64,000 nt of DNA from Bradyrhizobium sp. CCGUVB4N (GTDB lineage: Bacteria; Pseudomonadota; Alphaproteobacteria; Rhizobiales; Xanthobacteraceae). Where the stretch lies: contig NZ_JANADP010000001.1 in NCBI RefSeq assembly GCF_024199945.1, positions 7,998,001 to 8,062,000 on the forward strand, read 5' to 3'. Positions 34,847 through 42,224 of this stretch are shown in pieces. Position 1 is the first letter of the stretch; the number at the start of each line of letters is the position of its first letter. Both the position numbers and the translations under genes were made by a program. The notes under the pieces are model-generated. The model was not told the DNA's origin, searched no databases, and saw nothing but the letters and a program-made list of their open reading frames with translations.

Positions 34847-36046
34847 ATGTTCGATCGACGCGACCTGCTCAAAGGAGCGGGCCTTGCCGCCATGGCGGCC
34901 ACACTGAATTCCACCAGAGCGCTGGCACTCGACACCGTGACGCTCCCGTTCGCCAATGGTGAGCGGCCGCTGGTGAAATATCCGCAGAAGCGGCCGATGA
35001 TCGGGCTCACCAGCCGGCCGCCGCAGCTCGAGACGCCGTTCGCGGTGTTCAATGACGGCCCGATCACGCCGAACAACGCGTTCTTCGTGCGCTATCACCT
35101 CGCCGGCCTCCCCTACGATCTCGATCCCGACACGTTCACGCTCGAGGTCAAGGGCAAGGTCGACAAGCCGCTGAAGCTGTCGCTGAAGGACATCCGCAAG
35201 ATGAAGGCGACCGAGATCGTCGCCGTCAACCAGTGCTCCGGCAACAGCCGCGGCCTCGTCGAGCCGCGCGTCGCCGGCGGCCAGCTCGGCAATGGCGCGA
35301 TGGGCAATGCGCGCTGGCGCGGCGTGCCGCTGAAGGCGGTGCTGGAGATGGCGGGCGTGCAGGCGGGTGCGAAGCAGGTCGTATTCGCAGGCATGGACGG
35401 CCCGGTGAGCGACAAGACGCCCGACTTCGCCAAAGCGCTCGACCTCGCGCACGCCACCGACGGCGAGGTGATGCTGGCCTACGGCATGAACGGCGACGAG
35501 CTGCCGTTCCTCAACGGCTTCCCGCTGCGCCTGGTCGTACCCGGCTATTACGGCACATACTGGGTCAAGCACCTCAACGAGATCACCGTCGTCGACACGA
35601 TCTATGACGGCTTCTGGATGAAGTCGGCCTATCGCATCCCGGACACGCCGAACAATTCGATCGAGCCCGGCACCGCGCCGAAGGCGACGATCCCGATCAA
35701 CCGCTTCACCATCCGCTCCTTCATCACCAGCGTGACCGATGGCGCCAAGCTGAAGGCGGGGCGCACGACGCTGCGCGGCATCGCCTTCGACGGCGGCAAG
35801 GGCATCAAGGACGTCTCGGTCTCCACCGATGGCGGCAAGACCTGGGCCTCCGCCAAGCTCGGCAAGGATCTCGGCAACTACTCATTCCGCGAATGGAAAC
35901 TGCCGGTGAAGCTTGCCGCGGGCCAGGTCGAGCTCAGGGTGCGCGCCACCAGCAATGCCGGCGAGACGCAGCCGGAGACGCCGCGCTGGAACCCGGCGGG
36001 TTATTTGCGCAACGTCGTCGAAACCGTCCGCGTCAGCGTGGCCTGA
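34847..36046 (+). CDS. sorA: Sulfite dehydrogenase molybdopterin subunit, SorA-like
   Basis: This 399-residue protein has a Tat-like signal peptide (FDRRDLLKGAGLAAM), a sulfite-oxidase molybdopterin domain with the Mo-ligand Cys130 in NQCSGNSRG, and a C-terminal dimerisation immunoglobulin-like domain (DGGKTW). It oxidises sulfite to sulfate in the periplasm. The next gene encodes a mono-heme cytochrome, as in the heterodimeric SorAB enzyme, rather than the heme-fused eukaryotic type. The start at 34847 follows GGGAGGAG. The gene is separated from cyaC by 136 bp. Sulfite detoxification or use of taurine and other organosulfonates is a likely role. Confidence 0.92.
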   Translation: MFDRRDLLKGAGLAAMAATLNSTRALALDTVTLPFANGERPLVKYPQKRPMIGLTSRPPQLETPFAVFNDGPITPNNAFFVRYHLAGLPYDLDPDTFTLEVKGKVDKPLKLSLKDIRKMKATEIVAVNQCSGNSRGLVEPRVAGGQLGNGAMGNARWRGVPLKAVLEMAGVQAGAKQVVFAGMDGPVSDKTPDFAKALDLAHATDGEVMLAYGMNGDELPFLNGFPLRLVVPGYYGTYWVKHLNEITVVDTIYDGFWMKSAYRIPDTPNNSIEPGTAPKATIPINRFTIRSFITSVTDGAKLKAGRTTLRGIAFDGGKGIKDVSVSTDGGKTWASAKLGKDLGNYSFREWKLPVKLAAGQVELRVRATSNAGETQPETPRWNPAGYLRNVVETVRVSVA

Positions 36047-36057
36047 GGAGAATGATC

Positions 36058-36366
36058 ATGCAGCGCACCGTTCTCCTCACCATCACGCTTGCCGTCACGG
36101 CCGCGGCGGGTTCGGCGCTGGCAGCGCCGGTCAATTACAAGACGCCGGATGAGGTCGCAGCCTTCAAGCCGGGCCCCAATCTCGAGGTCGTGCAGGGCAA
36201 TTGCGCCGCCTGCCACTCGTCCGACTACATCGCCACGCAGCCGCCGATGAAGGACAAGAAAGCGTTCTGGCAGGCCGAGGTGACCAAGATGATCAAGGTC
36301 TATGGCGCACCGATCGACGATGCCGACGTCGGCAAGATCGTGGACTATCTGGCCGCGACTTATTGA
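36058..36366 (+). CDS. sorB: SorB-like mono-heme cytochrome c
   Basis: This 102-residue exported protein has a signal peptide ending ALAAP, the heme site C49-A-A-C52-H53 and the distal Met64 in QPPMKDK. The C-terminal DADVGKIVDYLAATY is typical of small class I cytochromes. It accepts electrons from the adjacent SorA and hands them to cytochrome c or the terminal oxidase. I chose ATG 36058 because TGAGGAG is 7 bp upstream; an ATG at 36052 is too close to it. The start is 11 bp after the sorA stop, so the two are one operon. Confidence 0.92.
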   Translation: MQRTVLLTITLAVTAAAGSALAAPVNYKTPDEVAAFKPGPNLEVVQGNCAACHSSDYIATQPPMKDKKAFWQAEVTKMIKVYGAPIDDADVGKIVDYLAATY

Positions 36367-36574
36367 CGGAGGGTGTACCGCGTCCGCGAGAATTGACCGC
36401 GAAACGGGCAAAACCGGCAAAAACGCCGCGAAGTTGAGCGAATTTCCGCGAAATGTCGATATGGTTTGATCTACCAAGCCCGCCACATTCCGCGTATCCT
36501 GTTAGGACCGAACCGGCCGGTTGGCGGGGACTGGCGGTTCGTGATCTCGGAGGAAGACCCGCGGAGAAGTCGTG
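36367..36574. promoter_or_regulatory. Long csp leader region
   Basis: The gap of about 208 bp upstream of the cold-shock gene contains a 12-bp palindrome AACCGGCCGGTT (36511-36522) and repeated GCGAA-type motifs around 36405-36455. A long structured 5' leader is common for cspA-type mRNAs and may control translation by temperature. A promoter cannot be fixed by eye. Confidence 0.4.
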
Positions 36575-36775
36575 ATGGCTAAAGGTACGGTCAAGTGGTT
36601 CAACCCGACCAAGGGTTATGGATTTATCCAGCCTGCGTCGGGCGGCAAGGATGTGTTCGTGCATATCTCGGCAGTGCAGAAAGCCGGTCTGTCCTCCCTC
36701 AACGAGGGCCAGACGGTTGAGTATGAAGAGATCGCAAACCGGGGCAAGACATCCGCAGAGAACCTCAAAGTATAA
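36575..36775 (+). CDS. Cold-shock domain protein (CspA family)
   Basis: This 66-residue single OB-fold protein contains the RNP1 motif KGYGFIQP and RNP2 DVFVHIS, plus [14 protein letters not shown] at the N-terminus. It binds single-stranded RNA/DNA and acts as an RNA chaperone. Start at 36575 follows GCGGAGAAG; a GTG one codon earlier is possible. It is monocistronic and followed by a hairpin at 36795. Such genes in rhizobia are numerous and only some are cold-induced, so I name the family but not a specific paralogue. Confidence 0.95.
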   Translation: MAKGTVKWFNPTKGYGFIQPASGGKDVFVHISAVQKAGLSSLNEGQTVEYEEIANRGKTSAENLKV

Positions 36776-36794
36776 GCCCGCCAGCCTTCGCTGC

Positions 36795-36814
36795 CTCCCG
36801 GATCTGTCCGGGAG
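36795..36814 (+). terminator. Hairpin downstream of the cold-shock gene
   Basis: CTCCCGGA/TCCGGGAG with a TCTG loop, 20 bp after the csp stop. It is followed by CCAAAAAAATTTT rather than a clean T tract, so efficiency is uncertain. Confidence 0.5.
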
Positions 36815-36944
36815 TTGGGCCAAAAAAATTTTAGAAGACGATCAGTGCATTCGACGACAGGCGTTGCGACTGCGCGCGGAAACTATTTGCCCGTAGAGAT
36901 CGCCATTTCAACGCTGCAGCAGTGACAATCGCGACCGCATTTCG

Positions 36945-37406
36945 TCAGCCAACCGGCAACGGTGCGTCGCGCTTGATCTCTTCCATCACCGCATAGGTGC
37001 GCGTCTCGCGCACACCCGGCATCGACAGCAGGGTCTCGCCGAGGAAGCGCCGGTACGCGGTCATGTCGGCCAGCCGCGCCTTCACTAGATAGTCGAAGCC
37101 TCCGGCAACCATGTGACACTCGAGCACTTCGGGCGCGAGTTTCACCGCGCGTGCAAAGCGCTCGAAATTGTCCGGCGTGGTCTTGTCGAGCAACACCTCG
37201 ACGAACACCAGCAGGCCGAGCCCAAGCCGGTGCGGATTGAGCCGCGCCCCATAGCCCTCGACGAAGCCCTCGCGCTGCAGGCGCTTCAGCCGCTCGCCGA
37301 TCGAGGTCGGCGACAGCCCGATGCGCTCGGCCAGCTCGACATTGGCGATTCGCCCATCCTCCTGCAAAATCGAGAGGATTTTCCGGTCGATTCGATCGAG
37401 TTCCAT
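36945..37406 (-). CDS. putR: Lrp/AsnC-family regulator, probable PutR
   Basis: This 153-residue protein has an N-terminal helix-turn-helix (DGRIANVELAERIGLSPTSI) and a C-terminal RAM domain with VEVLLDKTTPD, HMVAGGFDYLVKARL and MPGVRETRTYAVMEEIK. It is divergent from putA with about 115 bp between starts, the arrangement in which rhizobial and agrobacterial PutR activates putA in response to proline. Start at 37406 is the usual MELDRIDRKIL; a longer frame from 37428 is not needed. No PutR motif was located precisely. The gene name follows from position and family. Confidence 0.85.
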   Translation of the reverse strand: MELDRIDRKILSILQEDGRIANVELAERIGLSPTSIGERLKRLQREGFVEGYGARLNPHRLGLGLLVFVEVLLDKTTPDNFERFARAVKLAPEVLECHMVAGGFDYLVKARLADMTAYRRFLGETLLSMPGVRETRTYAVMEEIKRDAPLPVG

Positions 37407-37520
37407 ATTTTATACGGTTGATATCCAAGTGATCTTAATTTTCTAAGGCAAATCGGCTAATTTGTCTATCGAACTACGGTTATGCGGGCTTTATCCTGAA
37501 CTTCAGACACAGGACACGCC

Positions 37521-40500
37521 ATGCCGAACATTCCGCCGCCCTTCACCGCCCCCTACGCGCCCGACGATGCCGACATCGCTGCGCGCCTCTTTCCGTCTGC
37601 ACATCTGAGCTCGCCGCAGGAGGCGCGGATCGACCGCACCGCCACCCGGCTGATCGAGGCGATCCGCAAGCGTGACGACCGGCTCGGCGGCGTCGAGGAC
37701 ATGCTGCGGGAGTTCGCGCTCTCGACCAAGGAAGGGCTGGCGCTGATGGTGCTGGCGGAAGCGCTGCTGCGCGTGCCGGACGCGCGCACCGCCGACCAGT
37801 TCATCGAGGACAAGCTCGGCGAAGGCGACTTCATCCATCACGAGACCAAGTCCACGGCGTTCCTGGTCAACGCCTCGGCCTGGGCGCTCGGATTGTCGGC
37901 GCGCGTGATCCAGCCCGGCGAGACGCCCGACGGGACCATCGGCCGCCTGGTGAAGCGGCTGGGCGCGCCGGCCGTGCGCACCGCCACGCGCCAGGCGATG
38001 CGGCTGATGGGCAATCATTTCGTGCTCGGCGAGACCATCGAGCAGGCGCTGGAGCGGGGTAAGCCGCGCTCGGGAGAGAGGCCACGCTACTCCTTCGATA
38101 TGCTCGGCGAAGGCGCGCGAACCGCAGCGGACGCGAAGCGCTATTTTGACGCCTATGCCAGCGCGATCGAAACCATCGGCAAGGCGGCTGGCAACCATCC
38201 CCTGCCCGACCGGCCCGGCATCTCCGTGAAGCTCTCGGCGCTGCATCCGCGCTTCGAGGCGATCAGCCGCGCGCGCGTGATGGCCGAGTTGGTGCCGCAA
38301 TTGCTGGATCTGGCCCGGCGGGCCAGGGCGTATGACCTCAACTTCACCGTCGATGCCGAGGAAGCCGACCGGCTTGAGCTGTCGCTCGACGTCATCGCGG
38401 CAACGCTCGCCGATCCCTCGCTGGCCGGTTGGGATGGCTTTGGGCTCGCAATCCAGGCCTATCAGAAGCGCGCGAGCGCGGTGATCGACTACGTCCACGA
38501 GCTTGCACGTGCGCACGACCGCAAGCTGATGGTGCGGCTGGTCAAGGGCGCCTATTGGGACACCGAGATCAAGCGCGCGCAGGAGCGCGGGCTCGACGGC
38601 TACCCCGTGTTTACGCGCAAGGCGATGACGGATCTGAATTATGTTGCCTGCGCGGCGAAGCTGCTCGCATTGCGGTCGCGCATCTTCCCGCAGTTCGCGA
38701 CCCACAACGCGCTCACCGTCGCAACCGTGCTGGAGCTCGCCGGCGACGCCGGCAGCTTCGAATTCCAGCGCCTGCACGGCATGGGCGAAGCACTCTACGA
38801 GCAGCTCGCCAAGGATCACCCCGAGATCTCCTACCGCACCTATGCACCGGTCGGCAGCCATCGCGATCTGCTCGCTTATCTGGTGCGCCGGCTGCTCGAG
38901 AACGGCGCGAACTCATCCTTCGTGGCGCAGGCGGCCGACTACCGCGTCCCCGTCCCGGCGCTGCTGAAGCGTCCGGTCGATCTCATCGTTCGCCCCGATC
39001 ACGCCCATCACGCCAAAATTCCGCTGCCGGGCGATCTCTTTGCGCCGGAGCGGCATAATTCAGCCGGGATCGAGTTCGGCGAGCGCGCGGCGCTCGACCG
39101 GATGCTCGCCGATGTCAAAGCCGGGACGACCGATCTCAAGCCGGTCGCCGACGCAACGCCCGAGCAGGCAGGCGCCGCGATCGCCCCAGCCCGCGCGGGC
39201 TTTGCGGCCTGGAGCCGGACGCCAGCGGCGACACGCGCGGCGGCGCTGGAGCAGGCCGCGCATCTGTTGGAGAGCCGCGGCACGTATTTCATCGGGCTGC
39301 TTCAGCGCGAAGGCGGCAAGACGCTCGACGACGCGCTGTCCGAGCTGCGCGAAGCCGCCGATTTCTGTCGCTACTACGCGGCACAGGGCCGAAAACTGTT
39401 CGGCGGCGAGGTCGCGATGCCGGGCCCGACCGGCGAGAGCAATGCGCTTACCATGCGCGGCCGCGGCGTCTTCGTGGCGATCTCGCCATGGAATTTTCCG
39501 CTGGCGATCTTCCTGGGCCAGGTCACGGCCGCACTGATGGCCGGCAACAGCGTCGTCGCAAAGCCCGCGGAGCAAACGCCGCGTATCGCGCGCGAGGCTA
39601 TCGCCCTTCTGCATGAGGCTGGTATCCCCGCAAGCGCGCTGCATCTCGTCACCGGCGACGGCCGCATCGGCGCCGCGCTGACCGCGCATCCGGATATTGC
39701 CGGCGTCGTTTTCACCGGCTCGACCGAGGTTGCGCGCCACATCAACCGGACGCTCGCGGCCAAGGATGGGCCGATCGTGCCGCTGATCGCAGAGACCGGC
39801 GGCATCAACGCCATGATCGCGGATGCCACCGCGCTGCCCGAACAGGTCGCCGACGACGTCGTCACCTCCGCGTTCCGTTCCGCAGGCCAGCGCTGCTCGG
39901 CGTTGCGGCTGCTGTTCGTGCAGGAGGACGTCGCCGATCGCATCATCGAGATGATCGCGGGCGCGGCGCGCGAGTTGAAGATCGGCGACCCCGCTGACGT
40001 CGCGACCCATGTCGGCCCCGTCATCGACGCCGAGGCCAAGCAGCGGCTCGACGCGCACATCGCCCGGATGAAGAAAGAGGCGCGGCTGCATTTTGCGGGT
40101 CACGCGCCCGAGGGCTGCTTCGTAGCGCCGCATATCTTCGAACTCAAGAACGCCAGCCAGCTCACCGAAGAGGTGTTCGGCCCGATCCTGCATGTGGTGC
40201 GCTACCGCGCCGAGACCCTCGAACGCGTGCTGCAAGCGATCGAGCGCACCGGCTACGGGCTGACGCTCGGCGTGCATTCCCGCATCGACGACACGGTCGA
40301 GGCCATCATCGACCGTGTCCAGGTCGGCAACATCTACGTCAACCGCAACATGATCGGCGCCGTTGTCGGCGTGCAGCCGTTCGGCGGCAACGGCCTGTCC
40401 GGCACCGGCCCGAAGGCCGGCGGCCCGCATTATCTCGCGCGCTTTGCCACCGAGCAGACCGTGACCATCAACACCGCGGCAGCCGGCGGCAATGCCGCCC

Positions 40501-40529
40501 TGCTGGCCGGCGACCCGCCCGCACCCTAA
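37521..40529 (+). CDS. putA: Bifunctional proline dehydrogenase / P5C dehydrogenase
   Basis: This 1002-residue PutA lacks the N-terminal ribbon-helix-helix DNA-binding domain of enterobacterial PutA. An FAD-dependent proline dehydrogenase barrel spans about residues 175-480 (VRLVKGAYWDTEIKRAQ, YAPVGSHRDLLAYLVRR). An NAD-dependent P5C dehydrogenase spans about 540-990, with catalytic Glu in AETGGINAM and Cys in GQRCSALR. It converts proline to glutamate with channelling of the P5C intermediate. The missing regulator domain fits control by the divergent putR gene. The stop overlaps the convergent royal-jelly-like gene by 4 bp. Start at 37521 is ATG after CACAGGACACG. Confidence 0.95.
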   Translation: MPNIPPPFTAPYAPDDADIAARLFPSAHLSSPQEARIDRTATRLIEAIRKRDDRLGGVEDMLREFALSTKEGLALMVLAEALLRVPDARTADQFIEDKLGEGDFIHHETKSTAFLVNASAWALGLSARVIQPGETPDGTIGRLVKRLGAPAVRTATRQAMRLMGNHFVLGETIEQALERGKPRSGERPRYSFDMLGEGARTAADAKRYFDAYASAIETIGKAAGNHPLPDRPGISVKLSALHPRFEAISRARVMAELVPQLLDLARRARAYDLNFTVDAEEADRLELSLDVIAATLADPSLAGWDGFGLAIQAYQKRASAVIDYVHELARAHDRKLMVRLVKGAYWDTEIKRAQERGLDGYPVFTRKAMTDLNYVACAAKLLALRSRIFPQFATHNALTVATVLELAGDAGSFEFQRLHGMGEALYEQLAKDHPEISYRTYAPVGSHRDLLAYLVRRLLENGANSSFVAQAADYRVPVPALLKRPVDLIVRPDHAHHAKIPLPGDLFAPERHNSAGIEFGERAALDRMLADVKAGTTDLKPVADATPEQAGAAIAPARAGFAAWSRTPAATRAAALEQAAHLLESRGTYFIGLLQREGGKTLDDALSELREAADFCRYYAAQGRKLFGGEVAMPGPTGESNALTMRGRGVFVAISPWNFPLAIFLGQVTAALMAGNSVVAKPAEQTPRIAREAIALLHEAGIPASALHLVTGDGRIGAALTAHPDIAGVVFTGSTEVARHINRTLAAKDGPIVPLIAETGGINAMIADATALPEQVADDVVTSAFRSAGQRCSALRLLFVQEDVADRIIEMIAGAARELKIGDPADVATHVGPVIDAEAKQRLDAHIARMKKEARLHFAGHAPEGCFVAPHIFELKNASQLTEEVFGPILHVVRYRAETLERVLQAIERTGYGLTLGVHSRIDDTVEAIIDRVQVGNIYVNRNMIGAVVGVQPFGGNGLSGTGPKAGGPHYLARFATEQTVTINTAAAGGNAALLAGDPPAP

Positions 40530-41653
40530 CGGGAGATGTAGCCTGCGGCCTCCGGCTTGAACCGATAGATCAGATAGGGCGTCTTGTTCTCTGCCTTGCC
40601 GTTGTGAAACATCGCGGCTGCAGAGACCTGGGACGCGGAGACATACATGTATCCGTCGGGAGACGCCGTAATGCCGTCCGGCCACACCATGTCGGGATCA
40701 TTGAGATAGGTTCGATATTTCCGGTCCGCCCCGATGATGCCGATCGACCTGGTTTCAACGGCGGTCAGGTAGATATTTCCCGCGTAGTCGATCGATAGCC
40801 CGCCATTATTCGGCTTGTCGGAATAGCGTTCGACCCGCTTGCTCAATTCTTCGGAGCCGAGCTTCTCGTTGCCGAGATCGGCGGCCGTGATCCGATAAAG
40901 CGACCGGCCGCTCAGCGGAGCGAAGTAGACCCACTCCGAATTGACGTCCATCGTGATACCGTCGCAGCCGACCTTGATGATGGATTGCTTGCCGTCCTTG
41001 CCCGGCACGGTCAGCTCGTTGCCGTCCACCGTGATCGGGATATTTTCGGGAACGGTCGATCGATCGCCATCCAGCACGCGCCGCGCGGCACCGGTGTCCA
41101 TGTCGATCACGATGATCGCCGCATGAGAGCCGTCGCCTCCCGGCCCGATGTTTTCATCGGCGATATAGAATTTGCGATGTTTCTGATCGATCACGATGTC
41201 TTGCGGTTGAGATCCTGTCACCGTGACCGGCTCCGGCATGTAGTAAATTCGCTCGAGCTTGTTCGCTCGCGTATTCCAGCCGACGAGCTTTGGCGTAATC
41301 CGGGTTCGAAACCCCATATCGATGATCCATACGATTCCGCTTTCGTCGGATCGCAAGCCGAGCACGTTGTCGAGGTATTGATCGGTTCCCTTCCTTGGCG
41401 CGTTCCACTCGGCATTCGGAAAGGGCTCGAAAGTCGTCGGCGATGTAAGCCGGGCCACTCTCAGATCGGGCTCATAGAACGGATGGTGACTGAAGATCAG
41501 CTGATTGTCCGGCGTGAACGCAATGTTGCCGACGGATTGAGGCAGCCTGGCGAAGATCTCCGCCTTGCCGCCCTGCTCCTGGGCCTGCGCCGCTCCACCG
41601 AGACACACAACGGCTATCGATGCACAGATCAGATCTCGCCTCACACGTCTCAT
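40526..41653 (-). CDS. Major royal jelly/yellow-like exported protein
   Basis: This 375-residue protein has a signal peptide (about residues 1-23, ICASIAVVCLGGAAQAQ) and a beta-propeller of the MRJP/yellow type. Signatures are YLDNVLGLRSDESGIVWIID, PQDIVIDQKHRKFYIADENIG, GGLSIDYAGNIYLTA and MVWPDGITASPDG. The family is known from insects and bacteria; bacterial roles are not established, though lactonase-like activity is plausible for the fold. I start at 41653 because GGGAGAG lies 6 bp upstream; codons at 41674 and 41728 are alternatives. The gene is divergent from an HxlR regulator, which may control it. Confidence 0.85.
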   Translation of the reverse strand: MRRVRRDLICASIAVVCLGGAAQAQEQGGKAEIFARLPQSVGNIAFTPDNQLIFSHHPFYEPDLRVARLTSPTTFEPFPNAEWNAPRKGTDQYLDNVLGLRSDESGIVWIIDMGFRTRITPKLVGWNTRANKLERIYYMPEPVTVTGSQPQDIVIDQKHRKFYIADENIGPGGDGSHAAIIVIDMDTGAARRVLDGDRSTVPENIPITVDGNELTVPGKDGKQSIIKVGCDGITMDVNSEWVYFAPLSGRSLYRITAADLGNEKLGSEELSKRVERYSDKPNNGGLSIDYAGNIYLTAVETRSIGIIGADRKYRTYLNDPDMVWPDGITASPDGYMYVSASQVSAAAMFHNGKAENKTPYLIYRFKPEAAGYISR

Positions 41654-41781
41654 GCGTTTCTCTCCCTTGGGCATCTTTGTTGTTGATGAAGGCTTGGATA
41701 TTTCGAGGACTGCGGCTTCCGCTCGCATGCGGCAGTCGCCGACTTGTCCGGACCAGAGTTAGCCGGTAGCCTCAGAACTTG

Positions 41782-41811
41782 CGATACGCACAAGAATTGC
41801 CACTAGTATCG
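41782..41811. promoter_or_regulatory. Possible HxlR operator dyad
   Basis: CGATAC (41782-41787) and GTATCG (41806-41811) form an inverted repeat with 18-bp spacing, directly before the hxlR start at 41826 and in the gap shared with the divergent exported protein. It is short, so chance cannot be excluded. Confidence 0.3.
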
Positions 41812-41825
41812 AAAGGGATACCGTC

Positions 41826-42188
41826 ATGGCCAAACCTCGGCACTCGCGCTTCGATTGCGCCCCGGGCTGCACGGTCGAAGCCGCCATCAGCCTCATCGAT
41901 GGAAAATGGAAATGCGTCATCCTCTTCCACCTTCTGGAAGGGACGGTTCGCTTCAACGAAATCAAGCGGCGAATTCCTGCCGTCACGCACAGGACTCTTA
42001 CAAATCAACTCCGCGAACTCGAAATGGACGGATTGATTGTACGAACGGTCTATCCGCAGGTGCCGCCGAAGGTGGAATACAGTCTTTCGGAATTGGGAAG
42101 AAGCATGACGCCTGTGCTGACGGCGTTGAAAGCCTGGGGCGACTCCAACATCGGCTTGTTCACCAACCGCGTGTCCGTCGCGGCCTGA
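41826..42188 (+). CDS. HxlR-family redox or ligand-sensing regulator
   Basis: This 120-residue winged-helix protein carries the HxlR hallmark IDGKWKCVILFHLLEGTVRF and the recognition element VTHRTLTNQLRELEMDGL. Two cysteines near the N-terminus (Cys11 and Cys15) are placed like the reactive Cys of HypR/YodB-type members and could sense electrophiles, though this is inference. It is divergent from the exported MRJP-like gene and probably regulates it. Start 41826 is preceded by GAAAGGGATACC. The C-terminal GDSNIGLFTNRVS is short and typical of the family. Confidence 0.9.
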   Translation: MAKPRHSRFDCAPGCTVEAAISLIDGKWKCVILFHLLEGTVRFNEIKRRIPAVTHRTLTNQLRELEMDGLIVRTVYPQVPPKVEYSLSELGRSMTPVLTALKAWGDSNIGLFTNRVSVAA

Positions 42189-42224
42189 CGAAGCCATACC
42201 ATCTCGCTCCGTCGCGTTTGCCGG

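Noticed and set aside
41300-41318. tRNA-like T-arm sequence (GGGTTCGAAACCCC)
   Set aside because: It is inside the exported MRJP-like gene and no acceptor, D or anticodon arms flank it.
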